Origin: Paracoccaceae bacterium
GTDB lineage: Bacteria > Pseudomonadota > Alphaproteobacteria > Rhodobacterales > Rhodobacteraceae
Length of the DNA stretch: 64,000 bases
Direction: 5' to 3'
NCBI GenBank assembly: GCA_021775315.1
Contig: JAJFIC010000064.1
Span: 186,001-250,000 of the forward strand
Every line of letters starts with the position of its first letter. Position 1 is the stretch's first letter. The translations under genes were made by a program, and so were the position numbers. Positions 1 to 8,315 of the stretch are shown here, one piece after another. The notes beneath the pieces are model-generated. The model did not search any database. It was not told the DNA's origin and saw only the letters and a program-made list of their open reading frames with translations.

Positions 1-488
1 CGCGGCCTGTCAGCCTGTTGTTTCAGGATCACAACCTGTTTCCGCATCTGAGCGTGGCCCAGAATGTCGGGCTTGGGTTGCGGCCTGATCTGAAGCTCAA
101 TCAGGCCGAACGCGATGCGGTGCAGTCAGGGCTTGAGCGGGTTGGGTTAACCGGTATGTCCGGGCGTTATCCGGCGGCCCTGTCCGGTGGGCAAAGGCAG
201 CGTGTCGCCCTTGCCCGCGCGTTGCTCAGGCGCAAACCGGTCTTGATGCTGGATGAACCGTTCGCCGCCCTTGGCCCGGCATTGAAGGCGGAAATGCTGG
301 ATCTGGTCGATGAAATCACCCGCGACACGGGTGCCACCTTGTTGATGGTGACGCATGATCCAGAGGACGCGAAACGCATTGCTGATGTGACCTCGCTGGT
401 TAGTGGAGGCGTCGCGGCGGTGCCGGTAGACACGGCTGAATTATTCGCCAATCCGCCCGAAATGTTGCGCGCCTATATTGGCAGTTAA
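1..488 (+). CDS. thiQ: Thiamine ABC transporter ATP-binding protein (ThiQ), 5' end cut by window edge
   Basis: The reading frame is open from base 3 to the TAA at 486-488, so the start and Walker A lie outside the window. What remains has the Q-loop region (LLFQDHNLFPHLSV), the ABC signature LSGGQRQRVALARALL, Walker B VLMLDEPF and the switch histidine in LLMVTHD. The segment around the Q-loop and the short length downstream match ThiQ, the cytoplasmic ATPase of the thiamine/thiamine-phosphate importer ThiBPQ. The D-loop, normally SALD, reads AALG here, so the usual aspartate is glycine; the effect on ATP hydrolysis is unknown. thiB and thiP would be expected to the left. It converges with the ChaN-like gene, with only 29 bases between them. 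The family call is by recognition of the sequence; another small-molecule ABC ATPase is less likely. Confidence 0.85.
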   Translation, partial: RPVSLLFQDHNLFPHLSVAQNVGLGLRPDLKLNQAERDAVQSGLERVGLTGMSGRYPAALSGGQRQRVALARALLRRKPVLMLDEPFAALGPALKAEMLDLVDEITRDTGATLLMVTHDPEDAKRIADVTSLVSGGVAAVPVDTAELFANPPEMLRAYIGS

Positions 489-517
489 GTCCAAACGCCA
501 AGGTTAAGCCGCTGGTT

Positions 518-1333
518 TTACGATTTCTTTTTAATGAAGGCTGCACAGGGGTCTTCGCGTTCTGCAATGCTGGTCAGCAGGTAAAAATCAAACGGCACCT
601 CGTCCCACGGGTCTTGTTCAAACTGCCCGACGCTGATCGTTGTCTTGCCGGCGGCGGCAATATCCAGCAGCGCAGGCACGCCCCAATCGGCGCGGGCGTG
701 GCCGTTGCCGGTTATCACAATCACTGGTCCTGCGGTCTCTTTTAAGGCCTTGATCACCGCCGCGGCCAGCGTGGCATCGCGCAGTCGCTGGGCCTCGACC
801 ATGCCGGGCAACAGGTTTTCAGGCAGGGCGTTGCAATGGGCCTGCTTTTGGAGAAGCTCGCGGGCGGATTGTTGCGGTGCGGGTAAAGCATCACTCAAGC
901 CAAACACCGCCGCACCGTCACCAAATACCACTGCCGCGCCTTCGCTTACCGCGCGGCGCACCTTGGCACGAGGCAGCCCGCCGCCATAGATTTGGGCCTT
1001 GGGGGCGGCGTCAAAAACCGGGTAATACATCGCAAAATCCGGCCAGCCCGAGCCTTGCCAGCCCAGCGCCGCCGCCAATTTCGTGGCATTACCGCGATTG
1101 TCCGGCGTGACCTTTGCCGCCTGATCCGGCGTCAGCATTTCAAACACCAAGGCGGTCGGGCGCAGGGCTGAAACCGCGCGGGTCTGGTTTTGGTGATGCA
1201 CCGGGTTGTCATGCACCTCGCCCAGAATGATCACGTCGGCGGCAGGCAAATCCGCCAGCCCGCTGGGCGTGATTTCCCCGGCTTGCGCGGCAAAGCCGAT
1301 AAGTGCAAAAGCATATAGGAAACTTGGTTTCAT
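518..1333 (-). CDS. ChaN-like putative haem-binding protein, exported
   Basis: A 271-residue protein starting at MKPSFLYAFALIGFAAQA, a short hydrophobic signal sequence ending AQA-GE. No cysteine follows, so export by signal peptidase I is more likely than a lipoprotein. The motif VIILGEVHDNPVHHQNQ near residue 35 and the C-terminal ITGNGHARADWGVP are hallmarks of the ChaN/DUF399 family, whose Campylobacter member binds haem at a dimer interface. The frame stays open upstream to 2140, but that part is antisense to cobU and the phosphatase gene. The signal peptide and a purine-rich AAGAAGGA directly before the ATG at 1333 fix the start. It is divergent from cobU, about 100 bases apart. Haem or iron handling is inferred from the family only. 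Confidence 0.75.
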   Translation of the reverse strand: MKPSFLYAFALIGFAAQAGEITPSGLADLPAADVIILGEVHDNPVHHQNQTRAVSALRPTALVFEMLTPDQAAKVTPDNRGNATKLAAALGWQGSGWPDFAMYYPVFDAAPKAQIYGGGLPRAKVRRAVSEGAAVVFGDGAAVFGLSDALPAPQQSARELLQKQAHCNALPENLLPGMVEAQRLRDATLAAAVIKALKETAGPVIVITGNGHARADWGVPALLDIAAAGKTTISVGQFEQDPWDEVPFDFYLLTSIAEREDPCAAFIKKKS

Positions 1334-1435
1334 TCCTTCTTTTAGCCCGATCAAAGCCAATAATTCCACCGCAAAGGGTTTTTCTTGGCCGCTGCCGCTG
1401 CTACCAATCAAACCAGCACAAAACAGGAGCCGGAT

Positions 1436-1975
1436 TTGCAGCCCTTTCCCAAGCTTACCCTTGTCACTGGCGGGGCCTCGTCCGGGAAATCCGGCTGGGC
1501 GGAACGGCTGGTCAAGACGGCGGATTGCTCGTTGATTTATATCGCAACGGCGCAGGCATTTGACGATGAAATGGCGCAAAAGATCGCGCGGCATCAGGCT
1601 GATCGGGGTGCGGAGTGGCAGAATATCGAGGCGCCGCTTGATTTGGTGACGGCCTTGGGCGGCCACCAGCCGGATCAGGTGATACTGGTGGATTGCCTGA
1701 CGATGTGGCTGTCCAATCATATGCTGGCGGAAAACGATCCTGAGATTGAGGCCGCAAATCTGCTGAAACAACTGGCCTCGATGATAAATCCGGTGGTTCT
1801 GGTCACCAACGAGGTCGGCCAATCGGTTGTGCCGGACAATGCGCTGGCGCGGCGGTTTCAAACGGCGCAAGGTCGGCTGAATCAACGTATCGCACAACAA
1901 TCTGATCTGGTGGTGGCCGTGATGGCAGGGTTGCCGATGGCCCTCAAGGGTCACATCCCGGTAGGTGCGCAATGA
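1436..1975 (+). CDS. cobU: Bifunctional adenosylcobinamide kinase / adenosylcobinamide-phosphate guanylyltransferase
   Basis: Encodes 179 residues with the P-loop TGGASSGKS at residues 11-19, the expected N-terminal location for CobU/CobP, followed by YIATAQAFDDEM and LVDCLTMWLSN, both characteristic of the family. CobU phosphorylates adenosylcobinamide and then attaches GMP, giving AdoCbi-GDP for nucleotide-loop assembly of cobalamin. The start chosen is TTG at 1436, preceded six bases upstream by AGGAG (1425-1429). An in-frame TTG at 1385 would add 17 residues unlike the family and has no comparable ribosome site. The gene overlaps the next by four bases (ATGA), so the two are surely co-translated. 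Cobalamin is needed by the Ecm mutase encoded at 36.3 kb. Confidence 0.9.
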   Translation: MQPFPKLTLVTGGASSGKSGWAERLVKTADCSLIYIATAQAFDDEMAQKIARHQADRGAEWQNIEAPLDLVTALGGHQPDQVILVDCLTMWLSNHMLAENDPEIEAANLLKQLASMINPVVLVTNEVGQSVVPDNALARRFQTAQGRLNQRIAQQSDLVVAVMAGLPMALKGHIPVGAQ

Positions 1976-2550
1976 CCTGCTGGTGGTGGGTGCGCCACGG
2001 CCCGACACATTCCGACGGGTTGATCGGCTGGACCGATTTACCGGCTGACCTGTCGGATATTGCCGCCCTTGATCGGCTGGAAAAACACCTGCCAAGCGAT
2101 GCGTTGGTCGTGTCATCCGACCTGTCGCGTTGTGTGGCAACGGCTGATGCGCTGACCGCTAATCGGCAACGGTTGCACCATGCCCCGGCGATCCGCGAGC
2201 TGAATTTCGGCGCGTGGGAGGCCAGAACTTTTGCCGAAGTGGCCGCCTCTGATCCCGAAACATCGCGCGCCTATTGGTCCGAGCCGGGCGATACCGCGCC
2301 GCCAAATGGTGAAAGCTGGAACCAGGCTAGTGGGCGCGTCGCGCAGTTCGTGGCGCAAACCAATCGCGACCATAAGGGGCGCAACATCATCGCGGTGGCG
2401 CATTTCGGTGTGATCCTGACCCAGTTGCAACGCGCCGGTCGGATGAGCGCGCGGTCTGCCCTCAGCTTCAAGATCGACAACCTATCTGTCACCCGGCTTG
2501 AATTCCTTGACCCCACCTGGCGGGTGCATGGGGTCAATCACCTGCCGTGA
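1972..2550 (+). CDS. Histidine phosphatase family protein, possible alpha-ribazole phosphatase
   Basis: 192 residues with the phosphoglycerate-mutase-like signature VRHGPT at the N terminus (residues 7-12), the acidic motif IRELNFGAWE and the second catalytic histidine in IAVAHFGVI. These are the phosphohistidine nucleophile, substrate and proton-donor regions of the RHG superfamily. It overlaps cobU by ATGA. In other genomes a histidine phosphatase next to cobU is CobC, which dephosphorylates alpha-ribazole phosphate or cobalamin phosphate in the last steps of B12 assembly. That role is inferred from the overlap; sequence alone would also allow another small phosphatase. An imperfect hairpin lies just downstream (2563-2589), without a T tract. 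Confidence 0.72.
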   Translation: MTCWWWVRHGPTHSDGLIGWTDLPADLSDIAALDRLEKHLPSDALVVSSDLSRCVATADALTANRQRLHHAPAIRELNFGAWEARTFAEVAASDPETSRAYWSEPGDTAPPNGESWNQASGRVAQFVAQTNRDHKGRNIIAVAHFGVILTQLQRAGRMSARSALSFKIDNLSVTRLEFLDPTWRVHGVNHLP

Positions 2551-2608
2551 TCCCACTGATCACAATCGCTGACTGGTCAGCCGCGATTGCCGTGGTTAAT
2601 ATCTACTT

Positions 2609-3481
2609 ATGACATATGAACTCGCTATTGGTGATCGCACCTATTCCAGTTGGTCGCTGCGCGGCTGGCTGCTGTTTTCGACCTTTGATTTGCCCGTGCG
2701 CGTGCGCACCGCGCGGATGTATTCACAGGAATTTAACGATTTGCTGGCAGATTTCGCCCCTGCGCGGCTGGTCCCCGCCATGAAGACCCCGGCAGGTGAT
2801 GTGGTTTACGACACGCTGGCGATGACCGAAACGCTGGCCGATGCGCATCCGGACAAAGCCATCTGGCCGAAAGGGCCTGCCGCGCGCGGTTTTGCCCGTT
2901 CGATCACTGCGGAAATGCACTCCGGCTTTGGCGCATTGCGCGACGCCTGCACCATGAATTTGCGCTGTGGTTTCACCGGTTTCCAGCCGAGCGATGCCGT
3001 GCTGGCAGATATTGCCCGGGTTGACCTGTTATGGACACTGGCGCGTGCCCGGTTTGGCGGCGACGGGCCTTGGCTGTTTGGCGATTGGTCCGCAGCGGAC
3101 GTTTTTTACGCCCCGGTGGCCAGCCGAATTGCCACGTTTGGCCTGCCGGTCGGGGCGGTCGCGCAAGATTACGTCACGGCGCATCTGGCCAACCCCGCCT
3201 TTCGCCAATGGCGCGCGATGGGGTTGGCGGAGGATTACATTCAGCCGGGGTATGATCCGGAATTGCCCGAAATTCCATGGCCCGGCCCGCCGGTTCTGGC
3301 AGGTCAGGCGATCAGCCAAGGCCCGTCAGAAAATGCCGCATGCCCCTATTCCGGGCGACCCGTCACCGACTTTCTGACGCTGGAGGGCCGGGTATTTGGC
3401 TTTTGCAACCCGTTCTGCCGCGACAAAACACTGGCCGACCCGATGGCTTGGCCGGCATTTGTTAAGATTTACGAAAAATAA
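2609..3481 (+). CDS. Glutathione S-transferase family protein with a cysteine-containing C-terminal extension
   Basis: 290 residues. The N-terminal part (YELAIGDRTYSSWSLRGWLL, PARLVPAMKTPAGDVVYDTLAMTETLAD) is a thioredoxin-fold GST domain. It has the SSWSLR segment and the cis-proline LVPAM region seen in a bacterial GST subgroup, and is followed by an all-helical domain with GPWLFGDWSAADVFYAPV. Typical members of this size class end near residue 215-230. This one continues for about 60 residues, including residues 241-290 with C245 and the pair C266/C270 in FGFCNPFCRDK. That tail resembles a TRASH/YHS-type treble-clef metal site (C..S-G....FC-x3-C). GSTs conjugate or reduce using glutathione; the substrate is unknown. 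The ATG at 2609 is the only reasonable start. Confidence 0.75.
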   Translation: MTYELAIGDRTYSSWSLRGWLLFSTFDLPVRVRTARMYSQEFNDLLADFAPARLVPAMKTPAGDVVYDTLAMTETLADAHPDKAIWPKGPAARGFARSITAEMHSGFGALRDACTMNLRCGFTGFQPSDAVLADIARVDLLWTLARARFGGDGPWLFGDWSAADVFYAPVASRIATFGLPVGAVAQDYVTAHLANPAFRQWRAMGLAEDYIQPGYDPELPEIPWPGPPVLAGQAISQGPSENAACPYSGRPVTDFLTLEGRVFGFCNPFCRDKTLADPMAWPAFVKIYEK

Positions 3482-3491
3482 ACACTATTTC

Positions 3492-3528
3492 GTTAACCCT
3501 TTCTAACAAGTGGTGGGAAAGGGTTAAC
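3492..3528 (+). promoter_or_regulatory. Perfect 12-bp inverted repeat covering the comM ribosome binding site
   Basis: GTTAACCCTTTC (3492-3503) is exactly complementary to GAAAGGGTTAAC (3517-3528), with a 13-base loop. The right arm ends at the base before the comM ATG and contains the purine-rich Shine-Dalgarno region. As RNA it would form a stem hiding the ribosome site; as DNA it is a candidate operator. The left arm also resembles a one-base-shortened CtrA site (TTAA then CTAA six bases on instead of seven). Which reading is right cannot be told from sequence. Confidence 0.6.
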
Positions 3529-5040
3529 ATGGTCGCCAAGGCCTATACGGTTGCGTTTCAGGGGGTAGATGCCCGGCTGGTCGAGGTGCAGTGCGCCGTC
3601 AGCCCCGGCCTGCCGTCTTTTGCGATTGTCGGCCTGCCGGACAAGGCGGTTTCAGAGGCGCGGGAACGGGTTCGCGCGGCACTGACATCCTTGTCAATCG
3701 CGCTGCCTGCCAAGAAAATCACGATCAATATGTCGCCTGCTGATTTGCTGAAAGAAGGCTCGCATTTCGACTTGCCGATTGCGCTGGCGTTGTTGGCAGC
3801 ACTTGACGTTCTGCCGCCCGAAGAAACCGCCCGGATTGTCGCCCTTGGCGAATTGGCCCTTGATGGCGCGATGGTGCCAGTGATCGGCGCGCTGCCTGCG
3901 GCGGTCGCGGCGGCGGCGCAGGATTTCAAGCTGGTTTGCCCCAAAGCCTGCGGCGCTGAGGCCGCCTGGGTTGGCGCGGTTGAGGTGATTGCGCCGGACA
4001 ATTTGCTGGAATGTATCAACCATTTTAACGGTCGCGCGATCATTCCACCGGCAGAACCCGGTGAGGTGGTTGCCGAGGCCAGTTACCGCGACCTGCGGGA
4101 TGTTAAAGGTCAGGAACGCGCCAAACGGGCGCTGGAAATTGCGGCGGCAGGTCGGCATCATTTGCTGATGTTAGGCTCGCCCGGTTCCGGCAAGTCGATG
4201 CTGGCGGCACGGATGCCCGGCATCCTGCCGCCGCTTGAGGCTGAAGAGGCGCTTGAAACCTCGATGATCCATTCGCTGGCCGGGCTGTTGGACGAAGGCG
4301 GAATTTCCCGCGCCCGACCGTTTCGCGCACCGCACCACACCTCGAGCATGGCGGCGATTGTTGGCGGCGGGCGCGGTGCGAAACCCGGCGAAATCTCGTT
4401 AGCGCATCACGGGGTGCTGTTTCTGGACGAGTTTCCTGAATTTCCGCGCACCGTTCTGGAAACCCTGCGCCAGCCAATTGAAACCGGCGATGTGGTGGTG
4501 GCGCGCGCCAATGCCCATGTGCGCTATCCCTGCCAATTCCTGCTGGTTGCAGCGGCCAACCCGTGCCGATGCGGCTATCTGGCCGACCCACAACAGGCGT
4601 GCAACCGCGCGCCGCTTTGCGGTGACGAATACCTCGGTCGGATTTCCGGGCCTCTGATGGATCGCTTTGATTTGCGGCTTGAGGTTCCCGCCGTCACAGT
4701 TGAGGATCTGTCGCTGCCCGACACGGGTGATCCCAGCGCAACCGTCGCTGCCCGTGTTTTGCAGGCCCGTGCGGTGCAATCGGAGCGGTTTTCCGGCATC
4801 CCGGGCTGTCGGGTTAATGCGGATGCAGAGGGTGAATTGCTTGAAGATATCGCAAGGCTTGACGCCGAAGGGGCGGCTTTGCTGAACAAAGCGGCGGAAA
4901 AGTTTCGCCTGACAGCGCGGGGATACCACCGGGTTTTGCGGGTGGCCCGGACCATTGCTGACCTTGATGGCGCACAATCCGTCGCCAAACCACATCTGGC
5001 CGAAGCGATATCGTTTCGGTTGCTGCAAAACACCCGCTGA
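3529..5040 (+). CDS. comM: YifB/ComM family Mg-chelatase-like AAA+ ATPase
   Basis: 503 residues, the normal length for the family. Order: N-terminal ChlI-like domain (AFQGVDARLVEVQCAVSPG, IVGLPDKAVSEARERV), then the AAA+ core with Walker A GSPGSGKS at residues 216-223, Walker B GVLFLDEFPEF near 296-305 and sensor motif AAANPCRCGY. A C-terminal domain (LTARGYHRVLRVARTIADL) follows. The cysteines C-R-C-G near 348 and two further downstream are typical of the group. ComM is a hexameric helicase that extends branch migration during natural transformation, integrating incoming single strands into the chromosome. In Rhodobacterales the competence genes also serve uptake of gene transfer agent DNA and are often CtrA-dependent. 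A perfect inverted repeat overlaps its ribosome site. It converges with the hydrolase gene. Confidence 0.93.
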   Translation: MVAKAYTVAFQGVDARLVEVQCAVSPGLPSFAIVGLPDKAVSEARERVRAALTSLSIALPAKKITINMSPADLLKEGSHFDLPIALALLAALDVLPPEETARIVALGELALDGAMVPVIGALPAAVAAAAQDFKLVCPKACGAEAAWVGAVEVIAPDNLLECINHFNGRAIIPPAEPGEVVAEASYRDLRDVKGQERAKRALEIAAAGRHHLLMLGSPGSGKSMLAARMPGILPPLEAEEALETSMIHSLAGLLDEGGISRARPFRAPHHTSSMAAIVGGGRGAKPGEISLAHHGVLFLDEFPEFPRTVLETLRQPIETGDVVVARANAHVRYPCQFLLVAAANPCRCGYLADPQQACNRAPLCGDEYLGRISGPLMDRFDLRLEVPAVTVEDLSLPDTGDPSATVAARVLQARAVQSERFSGIPGCRVNADAEGELLEDIARLDAEGAALLNKAAEKFRLTARGYHRVLRVARTIADLDGAQSVAKPHLAEAISFRLLQNTR

Positions 5041-5062
5041 GTCTTGTTGCGCTGGCGTTAAT

Positions 5063-5968
5063 TCAGGGTTTTTCAATGAAGGCAGCGACGTCACGCAAGG
5101 CTTGATCGGCGGCCTTTAGTTTGCCCTGAAAAATCTGCCAAACATGCGGGGTCTTGTCCCAGATTTCCAACCTGGCGTCGACGCCCTGAGATTGCAGGTT
5201 TGCCGCCATGCGGCGACTGTCATCCAGCAGGATTTCCGTTCCACCAACCTGAATAAGGACCGGCGGTGAGGTGCTGAATGAGCCAAACAGGGGCGAGGCG
5301 CGTGGGTCTTCGGGGGCGGCACCGTCCAGATAACGACTGCGCGACTCTTCCAGCCGGTCGGCGGGCATCAGGGGGTCAGCGGTGGCATTCGCGCTCAGGC
5401 TGTCGCCCGACAATGTCAGGTCAGTCCACGGTGAGAACACAAAAGTCGCGCCCGGACGCGGCAGGTTTTCAGCGCAGATCACATGCAGCAACGCCAAAGC
5501 AAGCCCGCCCCCGGCGCTGTCACCGCCAAGAACGATCCGCTCTGGCGCGTAACCACGCGCCAACAGGGCACAATAGGCGGCGCGCGCATCGTCAATCGCG
5601 GCAGGAAACGGATGTTCCGGGGCCATGCGATAATCGGGCAGGATCGTGCGCAGGCCAGTCAGCGCTGACAGTCGGGCCAGCATTGCGCTATGGGTTTCAG
5701 GCGCGCCGAACACGTAAGCACCGCCGTGAAAATAAAGAATTACACCGGGCTTTTCAGCGGTCGCGGCATTGGCCCACAGCGCGGGCATCGAAGTTGCATC
5801 GGACGTCAGTCTGTCTGGCAAATAGGTTGTCAAAGGTGGGTTCGAAAACAGAAAACGGGCCTGAAGCCTGAGGCGACGGCGGATTTTTTCAACGTCCTGC
5901 ACTTTGCGCAGATAGGGTTTTTCAATCCGTCGCAGGATAAAATTCAGCAGGCCGAGCGGTATTCGCAT
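5063..5968 (-). CDS. Alpha/beta hydrolase of the hormone-sensitive-lipase (HSL) family
   Basis: 301 residues. YFHGGAYVFG is the oxyanion-hole HGG motif. GGDSAGG carries the nucleophilic serine, and the C-terminal KTPHVWQIF contains the catalytic histidine, with TEILLDDS before it as the likely acid region. This is the GDSAG-type carboxylesterase/HSL (family IV) arrangement: hydrolysis of short acyl esters in the cytoplasm. The start chosen is the ATG at 5968-5966, overlapping the gshB stop in TGATG. A TTG at 6001 in the same frame would lie wholly inside gshB. Translational coupling puts it in an operon with gshB, but no functional link to glutathione synthesis is evident. Confidence 0.82.
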   Translation of the reverse strand: MRIPLGLLNFILRRIEKPYLRKVQDVEKIRRRLRLQARFLFSNPPLTTYLPDRLTSDATSMPALWANAATAEKPGVILYFHGGAYVFGAPETHSAMLARLSALTGLRTILPDYRMAPEHPFPAAIDDARAAYCALLARGYAPERIVLGGDSAGGGLALALLHVICAENLPRPGATFVFSPWTDLTLSGDSLSANATADPLMPADRLEESRSRYLDGAAPEDPRASPLFGSFSTSPPVLIQVGGTEILLDDSRRMAANLQSQGVDARLEIWDKTPHVWQIFQGKLKAADQALRDVAAFIEKP

Positions 5969-6912
5969 CAGGGTGCCCGCCGTTTCTCGATCGCCTCCCA
6001 AATCAGCGCGGCGACATTGGTGCCGTCGAACCGTTCCAGTTCCTGAATGCCTGTGGGCGAGGTCAGGTTAATCTCGGTCAGATTGCCGCCAATCACGTCG
6101 ATGCCAACAAAAATCTGACCCTTTTCACGCAACAATGGCCCGATCCGGTCACAAATCTCAAGATCACGGTCACTGAGGCCGATTTTTTCCGGGCGGCCAC
6201 CAACATGCATGTTCGAGCGGGTTTCGCCCTTGGCCGGCACGCGATTGATGGCACCAACGGCCTTGCCTTCGATCAGGATCACGCGTTTGTCGCCCTTGGC
6301 CACGTCGGGCAGGAATTTTTGGGCGATCAGCGGCTCGCGGTTGATGCCGGCAAACAGCTCATGCAGCGAATTCAGGTTGCGGTCGTTTTCGTCCAGACGG
6401 AAAACGCCAGCCCCGCCATTTCCGTAAAGCGGTTTGAGGATCATGTCGCCATGTTCAGCTTTGAACGCTTTCAGCGTGTCGATGTCACGCGCAATCGTGG
6501 TTGGCGGGGTGAGGTCAGGAAATTGCAGCACCAGCAGTTTTTCGGGGTAATTTCGCACCCAGTTGGGATCGTTCACAACCAATGTGCCGGGATGGATCAT
6601 CTCAAGAATATGGGTGGTGGTGATATAGCTCATGTCAAATGGCGGGTCCTGACGCAGCCAGACCACGTCGAAATCCGCCAAATCCACCTCTTGAAAATCG
6701 CCAAGGGTAAAGTGGTTGCCAACCTCGCGCCGCACGGTCAGCGGCCAGCCCTTTGCGGTCACGCGGCCCTGCTGATAGGCCAGCATGTCGGGCGTGTAAT
6801 AAAACAGCGAATGTCCGCGCGCCTGCGCCTCTTCCGCGATGCGAAAAGAGCTGTCGGCGGAGATGTCGATTGCGTCTATCGGGTCCATCTGGATCGCGAT
6901 TTTCAATGGCAT
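5968..6912 (-). CDS. gshB: Glutathione synthetase
   Basis: 314 residues, the length of proteobacterial GshB. The N-terminal substrate domain includes [19 protein letters not shown]. The ATP-grasp domain follows, with [17 protein letters not shown] as the lid/ATP loop, [17 protein letters not shown] and the C-terminal [21 protein letters not shown], which holds the magnesium and glutathione contacts. It joins gamma-glutamylcysteine to glycine with ATP in the cytosol, the second step of glutathione synthesis. It is transcribed ahead of the HSL hydrolase (one-base overlap) and separated from the YraN/rsmI pair by about 90 bases. The GST at 2.6 kb and possibly the glyoxalase-like gene at 58.8 kb belong to the same thiol metabolism in a broad sense. 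Confidence 0.95.
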   Translation of the reverse strand: MPLKIAIQMDPIDAIDISADSSFRIAEEAQARGHSLFYYTPDMLAYQQGRVTAKGWPLTVRREVGNHFTLGDFQEVDLADFDVVWLRQDPPFDMSYITTTHILEMIHPGTLVVNDPNWVRNYPEKLLVLQFPDLTPPTTIARDIDTLKAFKAEHGDMILKPLYGNGGAGVFRLDENDRNLNSLHELFAGINREPLIAQKFLPDVAKGDKRVILIEGKAVGAINRVPAKGETRSNMHVGGRPEKIGLSDRDLEICDRIGPLLREKGQIFVGIDVIGGNLTEINLTSPTGIQELERFDGTNVAALIWEAIEKRRAP

Positions 6913-7002
6913 GCGGTGCGGCCCCTTCCTGAATTTCCTGTCCTTATTTGGGTCATGCCGGGACGGGTTGCAACAGGGTTGGGCGTTTCAGGGGCAAATC
7001 AC

Positions 7003-7356
7003 TTAGGCGCAGATGGCATTTTCCAGAATGCTGATGGCCCCTGTCGCATCCACAAGTGCGACATCAAAGCGTGCATCGGTGTTTTGACCAAGCGGTTCGC
7101 CTTCAAGAAACATCGCGGCGGAATTGTAAATCCGGCTGATCTGGTTCGGACGCAAAGACAGCGCCGCCTGATCATGTGTTTTGCTTTTCTTGACTTCGAT
7201 AAAAATCACATTGTCATCTTTGCGCGCGATCAGGTCAATTTCACCAGCAGCGGACCGCCAGCGTTTTGCCGTGATCGCGTGGCCGGATCGTTGGTAAAAA
7301 CTGGCGACGCTGTCTTCCGCTGCCAGACCGCTGTGATAGGCCAAACTGCCACTCAT
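7003..7356 (-). CDS. YraN family (UPF0102) endonuclease-like protein
   Basis: 117 residues with the restriction-endonuclease-like core of UPF0102: GLAAEDSVASFYQRSGHAI, RWRSAAGEIDLIARKDDNVIFIEVKKSKTHD, and SLRPNQISRIYNSA. The G-E-I-D and E-V-K residues are the PD-(D/E)xK metal and catalytic positions. Its start overlaps the stop of rsmI by four bases (ATGA), an arrangement found in many proteobacteria, where yraN follows rsmI. Its cellular substrate is not established; a role in DNA processing or repair is suspected for the family. The gene is complete and of normal length. Confidence 0.85.
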   Translation of the reverse strand: MSGSLAYHSGLAAEDSVASFYQRSGHAITAKRWRSAAGEIDLIARKDDNVIFIEVKKSKTHDQAALSLRPNQISRIYNSAAMFLEGEPLGQNTDARFDVALVDATGAISILENAICA

Positions 7357-8225
7357 TTGTCTTTCTCCATCTTCAGGGCCAGATTATAGACCTGCTTGCG
7401 TGGTTGCCCCAGCGTGCCTGCGACGTGATCGACCGCGTCGCGCAGTGAGCCATGGTTTGCAAGGGCGACGCGCAACGCATCCGCCACAACATCCGGGCCG
7501 ATTTCACGGATCGGCGGTGGCCCGACGACGACGACAACTTCGCCCTTGGGGGTTTCATCCTGATAAGACAAAGCCAGATCATCCAATGTGCCACGCCGCA
7601 CCTCTTCAAATTTTTTTGTCAGTTCACGACAGACCGCTGCATGTCGATCCCCACCCAAAGACTGCACCATATCACTTAAGGATTTACTAAGACGCTTTGG
7701 GCTTTCATAAAAAACCAGCGTTCCGGGGACCGGCGCAATTTCCGACAGCACCTTGCGCCGCGCGGCTGACTTTGGCGGCAGGAACCCGGCAAAGAAAAAC
7801 CGATCAGTCGGCAAACCCGCAACGGCCAGCGCCGCCAGAACGGCCGAGGCTCCGGGTGCTGCGATCACCTTGAACCCGGCGGCAATCACATCGCGTGCCA
7901 AGGCGTATCCCGGATCGGCAATCAGCGGCGTCCCGGCATCTGACACATAGGCCACGGATTTACCGGCCTCTATCGCCGCAATCAGTTTTGGTCGCTGCGC
8001 CGCCCCATTGTGATCGTGATAGGGAATCAGCCGCCGATCCCCCAACACCACGCCGTGAATATCCAGCAATCTGCGGGTATTTCGGGTGTCTTCTGCGGCC
8101 AAAACATCGGCCTGCGCCAGAATATCGAGCCCGCGCAAAGTGATGTCTCGTGCCGCACCGATCGGGGTTGCGACAAAATATAGCCCTGAATCCAGTGATT
8201 GGTGATGATCGGTCAACAATTCCAC
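7353..8225 (-). CDS. rsmI: 16S rRNA (cytidine1402-2'-O)-methyltransferase
   Basis: 290 residues of the tetrapyrrole-methylase fold. Seen are LYFVATPIGAARDITLRGLDIL near the start, AEDTRNTRRLLDIHG, the SAM-binding VSDAGTPLIADPGY, and FFAGFLPPKSAARRKVL. RsmI 2'-O-methylates C1402 in the decoding centre of 16S rRNA, together with RsmH, and so tunes start-codon recognition and fidelity. It is divergent from the LppC-type lipoprotein gene across a 90-base gap and translationally coupled to the YraN-like gene. The neighbourhood rsmI / yraN / LppC-like lipoprotein is conserved in proteobacteria and supports all three calls. Confidence 0.95.
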   Translation of the reverse strand: MELLTDHHQSLDSGLYFVATPIGAARDITLRGLDILAQADVLAAEDTRNTRRLLDIHGVVLGDRRLIPYHDHNGAAQRPKLIAAIEAGKSVAYVSDAGTPLIADPGYALARDVIAAGFKVIAAPGASAVLAALAVAGLPTDRFFFAGFLPPKSAARRKVLSEIAPVPGTLVFYESPKRLSKSLSDMVQSLGGDRHAAVCRELTKKFEEVRRGTLDDLALSYQDETPKGEVVVVVGPPPIREIGPDVVADALRVALANHGSLRDAVDHVAGTLGQPRKQVYNLALKMEKDK

Positions 8226-8315
8226 CCGTAACTATCGTTTACTTGCGTCCGGCACTTCTTTAGGTTTTGACACAACAAGCACGACGCTGACCAGTCAATT
8301 AGGAGCCTGAATCCG

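Noticed and set aside
1334-2140. Upstream extension of the ChaN-like frame (total 540 codons)
   Set aside because: It lies antisense to cobU and the phosphatase gene, is basic and low in structure, and the signal peptide at 1333 marks the true start.
2563-2589. Hairpin between the histidine phosphatase and GST genes as terminator
   Set aside because: CAATCG and CTGAC arms pair only with a three-base bulge and no T tract follows.
6205-7389. 394-codon plus-strand frame
   Set aside because: Antisense to gshB and the YraN-like gene, both clearly real; no recognisable domain.
8267-8295. TTGACA promoter before the LppC-type lipoprotein gene
   Set aside because: The -35 is perfect but no acceptable -10 is found at 16-18 bases, so it is not listed as a feature.
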